Part shown: one piece after another, positions 27,373 to 37,449 of the stretch
Layout: each line of letters starts with the position of its first letter
How positions within the stretch are numbered: the stretch's first letter is position 1
Assembly: GCA_016124585.1 (NCBI GenBank)
Contig: WGNL01000010.1
Coordinates: 124,001-188,000 of the forward strand
DNA length: 64,000 bases
Reading direction: 5' to 3'
Origin: Bacteroidota bacterium
Lineage (GTDB): Bacteria > Bacteroidota > Bacteroidia > Chitinophagales > Saprospiraceae
Made by a program: the position numbers and the translations under genes
Notes under the pieces: model-generated
The model's database searches: none
Seen by the model: the letters and a program-made list of their open reading frames with translations, nothing else
What the model was told of the DNA's origin: nothing

Positions 27373-27415
27373 AAAAAAGGGCTTCGTTGAAAAAAATCCA
27401 ACAAAACCCCTTCTT
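27373..27415 (-). terminator. Terminator of the alpha-2-macroglobulin fusion gene
   Basis: On the minus strand AAGGGGTTTTGTTG pairs with CAACGAAGCCCTT, with small internal loops, followed by TTTTTT. It lies about 25 bases after the stop at 27440. Confidence 0.55.
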
Positions 27416-27439
27416 TTTCTCAATCACTGGGTAGCTTAA

Positions 27440-30400
27440 TCACTCGATCACTATCCGATCCGGTTTGCTCCATGTCACAGCATCGTTAGAGTAGTAAAGC
27501 CAAGCTGCGGATGCAGGCGCCTCATACTCGCCTGGCACATCGGCCTTCAAGTCAAGGCTGAGTTCTTTCACTTCCTTGCCCTTCATGCCTACGAAGTAGA
27601 ACACCACGTAGCTGTCTTTAATCTCATAGAAATCAAACATGCTACGCTCCTGCATTTGTTTCACCTGCCAAGGCTGCACGCTCAGTCCGGCAGGTATTCC
27701 TACAATTACCATTGGGTTCGGAACGGCATCACTGCTACGATTGATGATTTTAGTCGTCAACCTAACCGTTTCACCTGCCTTTGTCGCTTTTCCAATCGTT
27801 GTTTCTAGACCAAGCTTACAAGCCGGGTCACTGTAAGGCAGTGTGGTCGAATATTTCACGGAGAGGTCGTAGGGGAGGGCATCACCTTCGGCAAACTTGA
27901 CCTTTACCTCATTTTTTCCTTCGGTAAAATATTGCCCTAAATCATTGAAAAACAAGGCGTCTGATTGGTCGGCAGTGAACTCCTGGTTACCCATTGATTT
28001 GCCATTTACGAAGAGTTCTACCGCTCCGCCGATGTTTTTCTTCATGAACCTCGCATTTTCCACCAATGCTTTCAGTGCCAAAACTGTGGCCTGAGTGCTT
28101 CCGAAACCAAACTGGGTTTTTGCGCCTGCTAAGTATCGAACTGCCTTGTCAACAATGGCCCGCTCTTTTGCTGATTCGCCACCTTCGGCTGCATTGATAT
28201 TCGCCAAAAAGGCAAGCGTGGCAAGGGAAGTAGTCTCTACCGTAAGGTTCCTACCCGTGCTTTGTGTCATGCTCACCGTCTTGCCTGTCCAACTGCCATC
28301 TTCAGACTGCACTTTTGTTAAAATGGAAAGGAATTCTTCTGCCCGTCGGTCGCCAAGGTTTAGCAGCGACTTGGTAGCCAATGCCACAATGTATGGGTCA
28401 TGTGACTCACGTGCGTCCTTGATCAACTTTGCTACCTCTGGCCCTACCTCTTTGCCGTAGCCAGCTTCTGTCATGCCCCAAGTAATGTAGGCATCGGCGA
28501 TGGTGGATTTTTGTCGCCAGCCGTAGCCACCTTGCTGGCCAAGCCAACCACCCTGACCATCCCGGCGTGACATGAGCCAATTGGCTGTGCGGTCTATCCA
28601 GGCCTGATCCACTTCCCAAACCGATTTCATGTCCACCAGTTCCATGAGTCCGTAGGCGGTAAGTGCCTCCGTTGCTGGTGGATTACCGTGCCAGTCGAAT
28701 CCGCCACCCTTCACCTCAAAAGTTTTGAGGCGGTTGTAGCCAAAATCCAATTGTTTCAACGCATTGGCTTCAATGGTTGGGGCAGAAGTGTTTGTTGTTC
28801 TCAAAAGATTGATAACCAGCACATTAGGGTAGTTTACGCTACTTGTCTGCTCGAAGCAGCCGTAGGGTTGGCGGATCATGCGATCTAGTCCAGAAGTTAA
28901 ATCGCTGAGCACACTGGGGTGTACCGTGAACGTTGCCGAAAGGCTACCCTCCACGACATCGCTCACGGGTACTTTAAAGGTTTTATTTCGCTCATTCCCC
29001 CCAAAAACTAGGTTTACGGGGAAGCCACGGGGCATCACTTTCAGCTCTTGTGTGAAGGCATCGCTCAAGCCGTTTGCCTCGAAACTGACCTGGATTTCTC
29101 CACTTTTTGCACCAAGCGCAATTTCGTATGCTGGGAAAATCGTCGTGCTTTCGCCGGGTTGGAGTGTGACCGTTTCAGGTTGGTTTTTTATTAAAGAAAA
29201 ACCTGCGGGCATTACGACGGTCAGTACGCCCGTGATGTTTTTTTCGGTATTGTTCGTCAATGCTAACGGGAATGCCAACTTGTCACCAGTGAGCAGGTTA
29301 ACTGGTGCTTTCACATCCATGCTGAATGGCATTTGGGTAAAAAACCGCTGCTCGGTGCGCCCGATTTCGCCAGCAGATGAAATTCCCTCCACTGTAGCCC
29401 GGAAAGTGCTGATGGCGTCGGTATTGTAAAACTCGACGGTGGCCTTGCCGTTCCTGCCGACATCAAGCTTAGGGGCGAAGAAGACGGTTTTCCTGAAATC
29501 GGTGCGTTGAGTGCTGGATGCTTGACCCTGTTCGTTACTCACTTCGTACTTGGGTGCGTAGAATTGCCTTGGGGCGTAGAAGCTAACCACATCTGCCAGT
29601 GTTGGCTTTGATGCCAAAGCTATTTGACCACTTGTTACTGGCAAATTTGCTTTCACATTTTCGGTGGGTATCTTGGCATTTTGGGCATTATTTACCTTAA
29701 TGCTACCTATCCCAATTCCATTGCCAACCACATCTTCAGCACTTCCAAATGCTGCGGGCACTCCCAAATTAATCATCGGAGTCACTTCAATGGACTGCTT
29801 GGGAGGCAAAGCGCCCGTTACCCGAACCCCGTCAATATAATAATTCGTCGAACTGTTGCGGCTGCCCCGAATGGTTAAAGCCCCATCTTCATCCGACGTA
29901 GCTGCGCCAGCGGTGAACGAACTGAGAGCGTTGACATCACGGGTTGGTAAAGCCTTGATTTGCTCAGATGTTAAACTGCCCCCAGAAGTAACATTGTCAG
30001 TTTCAGGAACCCATGCCTTCTGTTGAACTTCGCCAACTTTATCCTTTGACTTCTTTCTTGGTGCTGCTGCCTGAGGGCGAGCCATTGAAATACTATTGCC
30101 AGATGTAGTGTTGTCCTGATAAATTAAAGGTCTTTGGTAAGTCACTACGACGGACTCCAATTGAATTCCTGGGCTTAATTTCTCCTCCAATTTATTGACT
30201 CTTCCAGCGCTGATTTCCATTCCTGTGACTCTCATAGGGGAGTAACCAGTCGTTGAAAACTCCACGTCGTATGTACCTGGGTCAATTTCAGTGAGTGAGT
30301 AGTTTCCGTCAAAATCAGTATTTGTACCCGTCTTCAAGACGCCGTTTCTGTACAAAGCAATGGTGCCAAATACGATAGGTTCCCCTGAATCTGCATCTTT

Positions 30401-32707
30401 AAGGGTTCCTTCTAGCTTAGTTTGCATTGGTTTTGCCAACACTAGCGGTGCCACCTGTATTTGGTTTTTGTCAAAATCCTTTACTTCGTAAGGTAGGCGT
30501 ATTTGCAGCATTTTCTTCGTCCCATCTACCATGATTTGATTGCCTTCCCATGCTGAAGAAAAGACTGCCAATTGTTGATTGTTTGACAAAAGCGTATCTA
30601 GTTCGAATCGGCCGAAATCATTGGTCAAGGCTACCATGCCTGATTTTTTTATTCCAACCAGTATTCTAGGCACAGGGTGGCCGTTCTTGTCCGTCACAAT
30701 GCCTTGCGTTACTGCCCGTTCGTTCTCAAACTGCATCGCTACAGGCTGCTTATCCAGCAAATCCTCCCAAGCCAACCGCCGCCAGCCTTGCGTCAGCATC
30801 AGGTAGTCCAGTGCTAGCAGTTCGTTCTTCTCGGGGTGTTTTTCTTTTGCTTCGAAGTAGAAATTCGGCTCCTCGATTTTCCCTTTCAACTCGCTTTCCA
30901 GCAAGAGGTGGCCGAGGATATTCCCCTGTCTATCATCAGCGAAAGTGAGTAAGTTGTCATCCGCCACGGCGAGGCTGAACTGTCCAGGCATCGGGATGCC
31001 CCGCTCGTCGGTCACGCTGACGGTCATGGTCACTTTTTCACGAGGCAGGTATTTCTCCTTATCCGTTTTTACATTGATTTTCAGTTGTTTATCGTGGTTG
31101 AGGAAAACGAGTCGCTCGGCACGGGGGAGTTCTTGGCTGTCGAAAAGGGTGACTTGTGCAATACCAATCGGCAGGTTTTTCACAGGGATTTTCACCAGAT
31201 GCGAGCCAGCACGGGCGGGCAGCGTTTCTAGGTATTTCACTTCGCCCTGACTGACTAAGGCCACATGCAAGACTTCATCTTCGGTAGAGTTCACTTCTGC
31301 AATCAATGTGTCCTGTTGCAGCGGGTTTATTTTCATGGAAAAACCACGAGGGAATGCATCAGCCAAGCCATATTTTTCAGCAATGCCTTCTGGTTTTGTC
31401 AAAATGGCGTGGTAAGCCTCCCCACTAGCTGGGGTGAAATTGAATGCTCCCATCCCTTGATGATAGCTCTCAAAGCTGGCCACTTCCACCCCTTTCGAAT
31501 TGACTATTTTGCCGCTCACATCGGCAGGTTTTCCCCATTCGTTCAGTGCCTTGAAAGCCACGACGGCGGGCAGTCCGGCTACCATGTCACCGCCTTCCGG
31601 CATGAACTGGAGGTCAACTTTGTTCAATACAATTGGGATACTGCGGCTGATGCTCTCCGTCTGGCCGTTGTACTGGATGAGCACGTTGAGCAACCCGTCG
31701 TTTGTTTCAAGACCCTTCGGCAAATCAAACTTGACCTGCGCATGTCCCCGCCCATCCGTTTTGCCCGAAAACTCGTTGAACTGTTGACCAGCTAAGCTGG
31801 CCTTGCCACTGAAATCGTAATTGGCTAGCGGTGCATTGGCCAGTGTATTCAGGTCAATTTTAGCTTCCACCACATCGCCTGGGCCGTACGCTTTTTTCAT
31901 GAAATCCAACTCCATGCGCAGCCTTGGTAGCACAGTGGCCTGCACCTGTACATTCCGCTCGAAAGCATCGTTTGAATTTCGCATCCAATTGGTGTATGCC
32001 CTGATTTTGTATAGTCCACCCGTTGCGCCAGCTTCCAATTTGAAGTCGCCCGCTGCCGTTCCGCCCTTGGCCAACAGCATGATTTTCTTCAACACCGAAC
32101 CATTCGGGCCAAGCAGTTCCACGTAGAGTATATCGCTTTTCGGGCTGGCCTTCAGCGTGTTGGCATCCCGCACGTAGGCATTGAACCAGATGTCCTCCCC
32201 TGGCTCGAAGAACAGGCGGTCGAATTGCAGATAGACCTTTTCGGTGGAAGTTGATTGGTTAAAAAGGGAGAGGGTGTTTTTCAGTTTTTGATAGAAAGAA
32301 CTGTCTTGTAGGGTTTTGATTTCAGATTGCAGATTTAAGAAATCAGATTTAAGAATTGGGGGAGCAGGAGCATTTTGGCCCAGATTTCCTAAGTCTTTAA
32401 GACTTAGGAAATCTTGTGCCTTTGGTTTTGTTGTTTGCGTAACAGCTTGATTATCATTGGTTTTTTCTTCAGAAAAAACCTGTGTGACGGTTGGCGGACT
32501 GGCAGTCCGCTCTACGTTGCGCTGCATGAAAAGCAGGGCAACGAGAATTAGTAAAGTTGTCATAGCCAAAATAATTTTAGTTAAAAAATAGCTTCTATTC
32601 GGAGTCCTGTCATCGAGGAGCTGCTCCATTTTTTCCCAAGCCGCCGGGTTGTACTCGAACTCATGTTCGGCGAGCTTTTGCTTTATATTTTTAGAATTCT
32701 TGTCCAT
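27440..32707 (-). CDS. Anti-sigma-like / alpha-2-macroglobulin / TonB-plug fusion protein
   Basis: 1755 residues from the ATG at 32707, 29 bp behind an ECF sigma gene. Residues 1-35 (KQKLAEHEFEYNPAAWEKME) and one membrane helix (about 39-61) have the layout of Bacteroidota anti-sigma factors. The periplasmic part has an MG2-type domain (about 150-260; EKVYLQFDRLFFEPGED), further macroglobulin domains, two carboxypeptidase-regulatory-like domains (about 660 and 760-820), and a segment very like a SusC TonB plug (about 920-990; LSSFTAGAATSDEDGALTIR, then YYIDGVRV). The A2M domain (about 1075-1140) and the thioester motif GCFEQ (about 1280) follow, then the alpha-toroid (GGWLGQQGGYGWRQKSTIAD) and receptor-like end. 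A2M proteins trap proteases. The fusion may couple envelope damage to the sigma factor. The plug has no barrel. Confidence 0.88.
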   Translation of the reverse strand: MDKNSKNIKQKLAEHEFEYNPAAWEKMEQLLDDRTPNRSYFLTKIILAMTTLLILVALLFMQRNVERTASPPTVTQVFSEEKTNDNQAVTQTTKPKAQDFLSLKDLGNLGQNAPAPPILKSDFLNLQSEIKTLQDSSFYQKLKNTLSLFNQSTSTEKVYLQFDRLFFEPGEDIWFNAYVRDANTLKASPKSDILYVELLGPNGSVLKKIMLLAKGGTAAGDFKLEAGATGGLYKIRAYTNWMRNSNDAFERNVQVQATVLPRLRMELDFMKKAYGPGDVVEAKIDLNTLANAPLANYDFSGKASLAGQQFNEFSGKTDGRGHAQVKFDLPKGLETNDGLLNVLIQYNGQTESISRSIPIVLNKVDLQFMPEGGDMVAGLPAVVAFKALNEWGKPADVSGKIVNSKGVEVASFESYHQGMGAFNFTPASGEAYHAILTKPEGIAEKYGLADAFPRGFSMKINPLQQDTLIAEVNSTEDEVLHVALVSQGEVKYLETLPARAGSHLVKIPVKNLPIGIAQVTLFDSQELPRAERLVFLNHDKQLKINVKTDKEKYLPREKVTMTVSVTDERGIPMPGQFSLAVADDNLLTFADDRQGNILGHLLLESELKGKIEEPNFYFEAKEKHPEKNELLALDYLMLTQGWRRLAWEDLLDKQPVAMQFENERAVTQGIVTDKNGHPVPRILVGIKKSGMVALTNDFGRFELDTLLSNNQQLAVFSSAWEGNQIMVDGTKKMLQIRLPYEVKDFDKNQIQVAPLVLAKPMQTKLEGTLKDADSGEPIVFGTIALYRNGVLKTGTNTDFDGNYSLTEIDPGTYDVEFSTTGYSPMRVTGMEISAGRVNKLEEKLSPGIQLESVVVTYQRPLIYQDNTTSGNSISMARPQAAAPRKKSKDKVGEVQQKAWVPETDNVTSGGSLTSEQIKALPTRDVNALSSFTAGAATSDEDGALTIRGSRNSSTNYYIDGVRVTGALPPKQSIEVTPMINLGVPAAFGSAEDVVGNGIGIGSIKVNNAQNAKIPTENVKANLPVTSGQIALASKPTLADVVSFYAPRQFYAPKYEVSNEQGQASSTQRTDFRKTVFFAPKLDVGRNGKATVEFYNTDAISTFRATVEGISSAGEIGRTEQRFFTQMPFSMDVKAPVNLLTGDKLAFPLALTNNTEKNITGVLTVVMPAGFSLIKNQPETVTLQPGESTTIFPAYEIALGAKSGEIQVSFEANGLSDAFTQELKVMPRGFPVNLVFGGNERNKTFKVPVSDVVEGSLSATFTVHPSVLSDLTSGLDRMIRQPYGCFEQTSSVNYPNVLVINLLRTTNTSAPTIEANALKQLDFGYNRLKTFEVKGGGFDWHGNPPATEALTAYGLMELVDMKSVWEVDQAWIDRTANWLMSRRDGQGGWLGQQGGYGWRQKSTIADAYITWGMTEAGYGKEVGPEVAKLIKDARESHDPYIVALATKSLLNLGDRRAEEFLSILTKVQSEDGSWTGKTVSMTQSTGRNLTVETTSLATLAFLANINAAEGGESAKERAIVDKAVRYLAGAKTQFGFGSTQATVLALKALVENARFMKKNIGGAVELFVNGKSMGNQEFTADQSDALFFNDLGQYFTEGKNEVKVKFAEGDALPYDLSVKYSTTLPYSDPACKLGLETTIGKATKAGETVRLTTKIINRSSDAVPNPMVIVGIPAGLSVQPWQVKQMQERSMFDFYEIKDSYVVFYFVGMKGKEVKELSLDLKADVPGEYEAPASAAWLYYSNDAVTWSKPDRIVIE

Positions 32708-32736
32708 TTTTCTACAGGATACCCCGCCCATGCCTC

Positions 32737-33375
32737 CTAAAAGGAGACCCACTGTTTGGCAGGTTTTGATAATTTTTCAGATTTTGAATTTGGCGGTGAG
32801 CTTCCCTGACTAAGTTCCTCTTTAGCGGGCAGGGGTAAAAGCCGTTCCCGCAACCACTTCTTCGCCTCCGCCAGCCGCCATTTCGAAGTATTTTCATTGA
32901 TACCGAGTTGCTCCGCAATTTCCCGGTGGGTGTAACCTTCCACCACGTTCATCGAAAAAACGACCCGCTGCTCCGGCGGCAGTTGTTGGATGAGGCGGTA
33001 AATGTCCTCGGCCTGCAACTGCTCCAGAATGCCATCGTCATACCCCGATTCTGGCGGCTCTCCCAGTCGGAACACACTTCGCATTTTTACTTGCGACCGC
33101 ACGAAATCAATCGCTGTGCGCAGCGTGATGGTGGCCATCCAACTGAACAGGCTACCTTTCTCCGAGTATTCGTTGATGTTCTGGAAAATCTTCAGGAACG
33201 CCCGATTCAGTACATCTTCCGCCTCGGGGCGGCTACTGGTGTACCGCATGCTGATGCCCAACAACCGACCAAAGTACCGCTGGTACAGGCATCCCTGTGC
33301 CAGCCGGTGCTGTTGGCGGCAACCCTCCACGAGGAGAGCGTCCGAGCTTTGAGTAGTGTAAAGGTTGTTTTGCAT
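32737..33375 (-). CDS. ECF-type RNA polymerase sigma factor
   Basis: 212 residues. Region 2 (about 28-95): YQRYFGRLLGISMRYT, AEDVLNRAFLKIFQNI and the melting segment SLFSWMATITLRTAIDFVR. Region 4 (about 120-180): LPPEQRVVFSMNVVEGYTHR, then EIAEQLGINENTSKWRLAEA, a clear helix-turn-helix. A Ser/Lys-rich tail of about 30 residues follows. It is transcribed ahead of the membrane-anchored A2M fusion, whose N-terminus looks like an anti-sigma factor, so the pair is probably a cell-surface signalling switch. Regulon unknown. Confidence 0.93.
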   Translation of the reverse strand: MQNNLYTTQSSDALLVEGCRQQHRLAQGCLYQRYFGRLLGISMRYTSSRPEAEDVLNRAFLKIFQNINEYSEKGSLFSWMATITLRTAIDFVRSQVKMRSVFRLGEPPESGYDDGILEQLQAEDIYRLIQQLPPEQRVVFSMNVVEGYTHREIAEQLGINENTSKWRLAEAKKWLRERLLPLPAKEELSQGSSPPNSKSEKLSKPAKQWVSF

Positions 33376-33471
33376 CTGCTTGTGAAAAGGACAACGAGGC
33401 GTCGTCCAAATTTGGTTGGAAAAACTGACAACTTTTTGCAGATGCGTGACGAAAGGAGGATTGCATAACAG

Positions 33472-33543
33472 AAAATGGAGAATTGAATACAGCGTCAGAA
33501 TCAGGCAGCAGCATTTTCAATTCTCCATTTTCAATTTTCAATT
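33472..33543. repeat. Tandem-word hairpin (TTTTCAATTCTCCA words)
   Basis: AAAATGGAGAATTGAA on the left pairs with TTTTCAATTCTCCATTTT on the right, followed by further TTTTCAA words, about 30 bases apart. It lies between the sigma gene and the CAP gene and overlaps the last codons of the latter. Confidence 0.6.
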
Positions 33544-34029
33544 GGAAAGCGGATCGCCAAAATCCTGCACCCAAATATCCCCGACGAGGGCAACGCCCAT
33601 TTCAGAATAACCACCCCGCATGAGGTTGATGCAGTGGCCGGGGCTAGCCTGCCAAGCTAATAGGGTGCGCTGAAAATTTGGATAACCTTGCGCAATGTTT
33701 TCGCCGACGGCTTGCCATTGGTAGCCAACTCCATCGGCACGGTCACCGATGCCGCTGCCGTCGGAGCTTTCATGGGCGAAAAAATTGTTGCGGAGCATAT
33801 CGTTGGCATGGCCCAAAGCAGCCTGTTCGAGTTGGTCATTCCAGATGATGGGGCCGACGGGCGGCATGTATTTTCGACCACAATGGCAGCCCTTGGCACG
33901 CAGGCGGTTGACCATCGCAAGAGCTTCTTGCTTGCTGGTGTCGGAGAGTTTGGTCGGTGTTTCAAGTTTGGTGGAGTGGATGGCGGAGCAGAGAAAAGCG
34001 GTAGTGATAGCGATTTTTGCTGCGAACAT
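33538..34029 (-). CDS. Secreted CAP-domain (SCP/PR1-like) protein
   Basis: 163 residues. Signal peptide to about residue 18, then a single CAP domain: MVNRLRAKGCHCG, LEQAALGHANDMLRNNFFAH (conserved His), ESSDGSGIGDRA, GYQWQAVGENIAQGY, SPGHCINLMRGGYSEMGVA. The His/Glu residues of the CAP cavity are all present. Bacterial single-domain CAP proteins are widespread, and their role is not settled. Its last codons are made of repeat sequence (GDPLSN). Single gene. Confidence 0.92.
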   Translation of the reverse strand: MFAAKIAITTAFLCSAIHSTKLETPTKLSDTSKQEALAMVNRLRAKGCHCGRKYMPPVGPIIWNDQLEQAALGHANDMLRNNFFAHESSDGSGIGDRADGVGYQWQAVGENIAQGYPNFQRTLLAWQASPGHCINLMRGGYSEMGVALVGDIWVQDFGDPLSN

Positions 34030-34232
34030 AGTTTTACCTTTTTTTATGATTTCGGAATTGTCGGCCAGAAAACGTTTTCGGTTTACATTTTATTGAAAAT
34101 CAGAATGTTAAAAAAATGAAAAGCAAGTATTGCTGAATAGGAATTTTTCATCCCTGAAAACGCTGGGCATTGGCACCGAACCGGATTATATTGGTTATTT
34201 TCGCAGCTTTTAAGCGAACGAAATATTTCTAC

Positions 34233-37200
34233 ATGGAGCTTTTGAAAAAGCTGTTTTCTGGCCTCTTCTCCACTTCGGCAGCAGGTGTTTACATGATAGT
34301 TTTCGCAGCCTCCATCGGCATCGCCACCTTCATCGAAAATGACTTCGGCACCAGCGCGGCCCAGAAAGTGATTTTCACCACCAAATGGTTCGAACTGCTG
34401 CTCGTGCTGTTCAGTATCTGCTTGATTGTCAATATCTTCCGCTTTCGAATGGTGCAAATGAAGAAATGGGCGCAACTCATTTTCCACGCTGCCATGGTCA
34501 TCATCCTCATCGGGTCGGGCGTCACGAGGTATTTCGGGAAAGAAGGCATGATGGGAATCCGGGAGGGCAGCGCTTCCAATTCGTTCCTCTCCCGAGAAAC
34601 GTATTTGAATTTTCAGGTAAAAACGGGTGGTCGCAGCTTCAGCATCCACGAGCCAGTCCTGTTTGCTTCTTTGGGGAACAACCATTTTGAAAAATCCTAT
34701 CTGCTTGGCAATCAAACACTTAAAACGCAGGTGACCAGCTTCATGCCCAACCCTACCGAAACGATGGTGGACGACGACAACGGGCTTCCTACCCTGAAAG
34801 TCGTCATCGCTGGCGGGCAAGGCCGGGAGGAATACCTCGTGCAGCAAGGCCAACGCTCGAATATCTACGGCACAAATTTCAATTTCGGAAACCCCGAATT
34901 GCCGCAGGCTTTCAATATCAAATTGCAAAACGACAGCCTCTATTTCATGGCCAGCGTGCCGTTCGGCCAGATGGTGATGGCCACGCAGACGAGGGACTCA
35001 CTCGCCGCTGGGCAGTGGCACCCGCTCCGCCTCCGTAGCATGTACTCCGATGGGATGCACAGCTTTGTTTTCGGTGCATACAGCCCTCATGCCCGTACCG
35101 AAATCACTTCTTCCGACCGCAAAATGGCCAGCAACAGCACGGGCGGTGTAGAATTGGTCTTGACCTTCGGCAATGAGCAGCGCAAGGTGTTCGTGACGGG
35201 CAGCCAAGGCGTGGAAGGCACACCGAGGATTGCCGATTTTGGCAATTCCAGCGTGGCCGTGGCGTATGGGGCAAAACGGGTCGAACTCCCTTTCAGCATT
35301 GGACTTCGTGACTTCATCCTGGAGCGCTACCCCGGCTCCGACAACCCCTCCAGCTACGCCAGCGAAGTCACGCTGATAGACCAGCGGAAGAACGTGAACC
35401 GCAACCAGCGCATTTACATGAACCATATTCTGGACTACGGTGGCTACCGTTTTTTTCAATCCAGCTACGACCCTGACGAACTCGGCACCTACCTCAGCGT
35501 GAACTACGATGCGCCTGGTACTTGGATTTCGTATTTAGGTTATGCACTACTCACTTTAGGATTAATCATGGTTTTTTTCGTTAAAAACACCCGTTTCACC
35601 CAACTCACCAAGCAATTGAAGAATATGAGGGAGCAGACTGAAAAAGTGGTTGCCGCAGTATTGATAGGCATTTTCTTCGCCTTTTCATCGCCAGCGAGAG
35701 CAGAGGAAGCGCCCGCCACCATCATACAGAAATCCCATGCCGATGCCTTTGGGCGGCTCATCATGCAGGATATGTCGGGCCGCTTCAAGCCGATGAACAC
35801 CTTTTGCAACGAGGTACTTCGCAAATTGGCCAAAAAGGAAAGCCTGTACGGCCTCAGTTCCGAGCAGATTGTGATTGGGATGTCGGCGAACCCGCCGGCG
35901 TGGTACCATATTCCGATGATAAAGCTCGGCAGCCACGAGGAGGTGCGAAAACTTCTCGGCGTGGACGAAGCACTGGTACGCTACAGTGATTTTTTTGGGG
36001 AAAATGGCGAGTATAAACTGCGGGATGCCGTGCGCCAAGCTTACAACACACCGCCCCGTGACCGTGGCGTTTTTGAGAAGGAAATCGTGAAAGTGGATGA
36101 GAAGGTGAATATCGCCAGCATGGTTTTTTCTGGGCGGTTTTTGAAGATATTCCCAGTCCCCGGCGATTCGTCACATACTTGGATGAGTGCTGTACCCGAT
36201 GACCCTTCCATATTGGATAATCCGAATTTTAAAGGCTCCATTATTGAGGCATTTTACCCCGCATATCTGCCTGCATTAAAATTGGGTGTTCAAAATAATG
36301 ATTGGAGTTTAGCGGACAAAATAATAGCCGAATTAAGCAATTATCAGCGGCGATATGGCGGCGATGTTTTACCTTCAGATGGCAAAATAAAAGCTGAGCT
36401 TTTGCTCAATAAACTCAATGTGTTCAGCCGTTTGAGCGTGTTTTATAGTATATTGTCCATAATGTTTTTAGGCTTATTATTTACGGGGGTATTTAAACCC
36501 AATTTAAACCTAAAAACACCGGGCAAAATCGTCATCGCATTATTGACGCTTGGCTTTATATTTCATGCAATAGGCTTGGGGTTACGTTGGTATATTGCAG
36601 GCCGTGCGCCTTGGAGCAATGGCTATGAATCCATGATATGGATTGGCTGGACGGCCACCCTGGCAGGCTTGCTTTTCAGTCGAAAATCATTCGGCGGTCT
36701 GACGGCTACCAGCGTCTTGGCGGCGATTGTGCTGATGGTGGCTGGCATGAGCTACCTTGACCCAGAAATCACCCCGCTCGTTCCCGTCCTGAAATCCTAT
36801 TGGTTGACCATCCACGTATCGCTGGAGGCTGGCAGTTATGGTTTTTTGGCGCTAGGTGCCATCATCGGCGTTTTGAACTTGGTTTTCATGTTGTTTGTCA
36901 ATCGAAAGAATGGCGAAAATGTCTATCGCATCATCAAGGAATTGACCTATACCAGCGAGATAACCCTCATCGGCGGCTTGGTTATGATTTCCATCGGCAC
37001 CTATCTAGGCGGCGTCTGGGCGAACGAATCGTGGGGCCGCTACTGGGGTTGGGATGCCAAGGAAACCTGGGCGTTGGTGACTATTTTGGTGTATTCCTTT
37101 ATCCTGCATATGCGCTTTATCCCCGGCCTGCGTGGGCAATTGGCGTTCAATGTGGCCTCCCTTTTCGGCTGGGCCTCGGTGATGATGACTTATTTCGGTG

Positions 37201-37352
37201 TGAATTATTACCTCTCCGGCCTGCACTCTTACGCCGCTGGCGATCCCGTTCCGATTCCCGCTTGGGTACCTTGGACGGTGGGTGCTCTCACGGTTTTGAG
37301 TCTAGCCGCTTGGTGGCGGCACCGGACGTATCAGAAGCAAATCAAGGCATGA
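34233..37352 (+). CDS. ccsBA: Fused cytochrome c biogenesis protein CcsBA (ResB-CcsA)
   Basis: 1039 residues from the ATG at 34233. The N-terminal half is ResB/CcsB: membrane helices with SAAGVYMIVFAASIGIATFI and MKKWAQLIFHAAMVIILIGS, a large periplasmic part, and a helix near 450. The C-terminal half is CcsA, with helices from about 750 and the tryptophan-rich haem-handling motif WGRYWGWDAKETWALV (about 930) followed by the conserved His in FILHMRFIPG. It carries haem to the periplasm and attaches it to CXXCH motifs (system II). Its place next to two multihaem cytochromes that need over 100 attachments is telling. It faces the convergent lipoprotein gene. Confidence 0.95.
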   Translation: MELLKKLFSGLFSTSAAGVYMIVFAASIGIATFIENDFGTSAAQKVIFTTKWFELLLVLFSICLIVNIFRFRMVQMKKWAQLIFHAAMVIILIGSGVTRYFGKEGMMGIREGSASNSFLSRETYLNFQVKTGGRSFSIHEPVLFASLGNNHFEKSYLLGNQTLKTQVTSFMPNPTETMVDDDNGLPTLKVVIAGGQGREEYLVQQGQRSNIYGTNFNFGNPELPQAFNIKLQNDSLYFMASVPFGQMVMATQTRDSLAAGQWHPLRLRSMYSDGMHSFVFGAYSPHARTEITSSDRKMASNSTGGVELVLTFGNEQRKVFVTGSQGVEGTPRIADFGNSSVAVAYGAKRVELPFSIGLRDFILERYPGSDNPSSYASEVTLIDQRKNVNRNQRIYMNHILDYGGYRFFQSSYDPDELGTYLSVNYDAPGTWISYLGYALLTLGLIMVFFVKNTRFTQLTKQLKNMREQTEKVVAAVLIGIFFAFSSPARAEEAPATIIQKSHADAFGRLIMQDMSGRFKPMNTFCNEVLRKLAKKESLYGLSSEQIVIGMSANPPAWYHIPMIKLGSHEEVRKLLGVDEALVRYSDFFGENGEYKLRDAVRQAYNTPPRDRGVFEKEIVKVDEKVNIASMVFSGRFLKIFPVPGDSSHTWMSAVPDDPSILDNPNFKGSIIEAFYPAYLPALKLGVQNNDWSLADKIIAELSNYQRRYGGDVLPSDGKIKAELLLNKLNVFSRLSVFYSILSIMFLGLLFTGVFKPNLNLKTPGKIVIALLTLGFIFHAIGLGLRWYIAGRAPWSNGYESMIWIGWTATLAGLLFSRKSFGGLTATSVLAAIVLMVAGMSYLDPEITPLVPVLKSYWLTIHVSLEAGSYGFLALGAIIGVLNLVFMLFVNRKNGENVYRIIKELTYTSEITLIGGLVMISIGTYLGGVWANESWGRYWGWDAKETWALVTILVYSFILHMRFIPGLRGQLAFNVASLFGWASVMMTYFGVNYYLSGLHSYAAGDPVPIPAWVPWTVGALTVLSLAAWWRHRTYQKQIKA

Positions 37353-37365
37353 TTGGATAGGACGC

Positions 37366-37443
37366 AGATTTAACTGATTTAATGGATTTTCTCAGATAAA
37401 AAAATCAGTGTGAATCTGTTTTATCAGTTAAATCTGTGTCCTA
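37366..37443. repeat. Long inverted repeat between convergent genes
   Basis: GATAGGACGCAGATTTAACTGA on the left is mirrored by TCAGTTAAATCTGTGTCCTATC on the right, each given in its words, with AATGGATTT/AATCTGTTT continuing the pairing. It fills the gap between ccsBA and the lipoprotein gene and could end both transcripts. The words CAGATTTAACTGA recur as in other Bacteroidota intergenic repeats. Confidence 0.65.
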
Positions 37444-37449
37444 TCTATC

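Noticed and set aside
31265-31795. Plus-strand frame of 176 codons opposite the A2M fusion
   Set aside because: Shadow of the well-supported minus-strand gene, no family resemblance.
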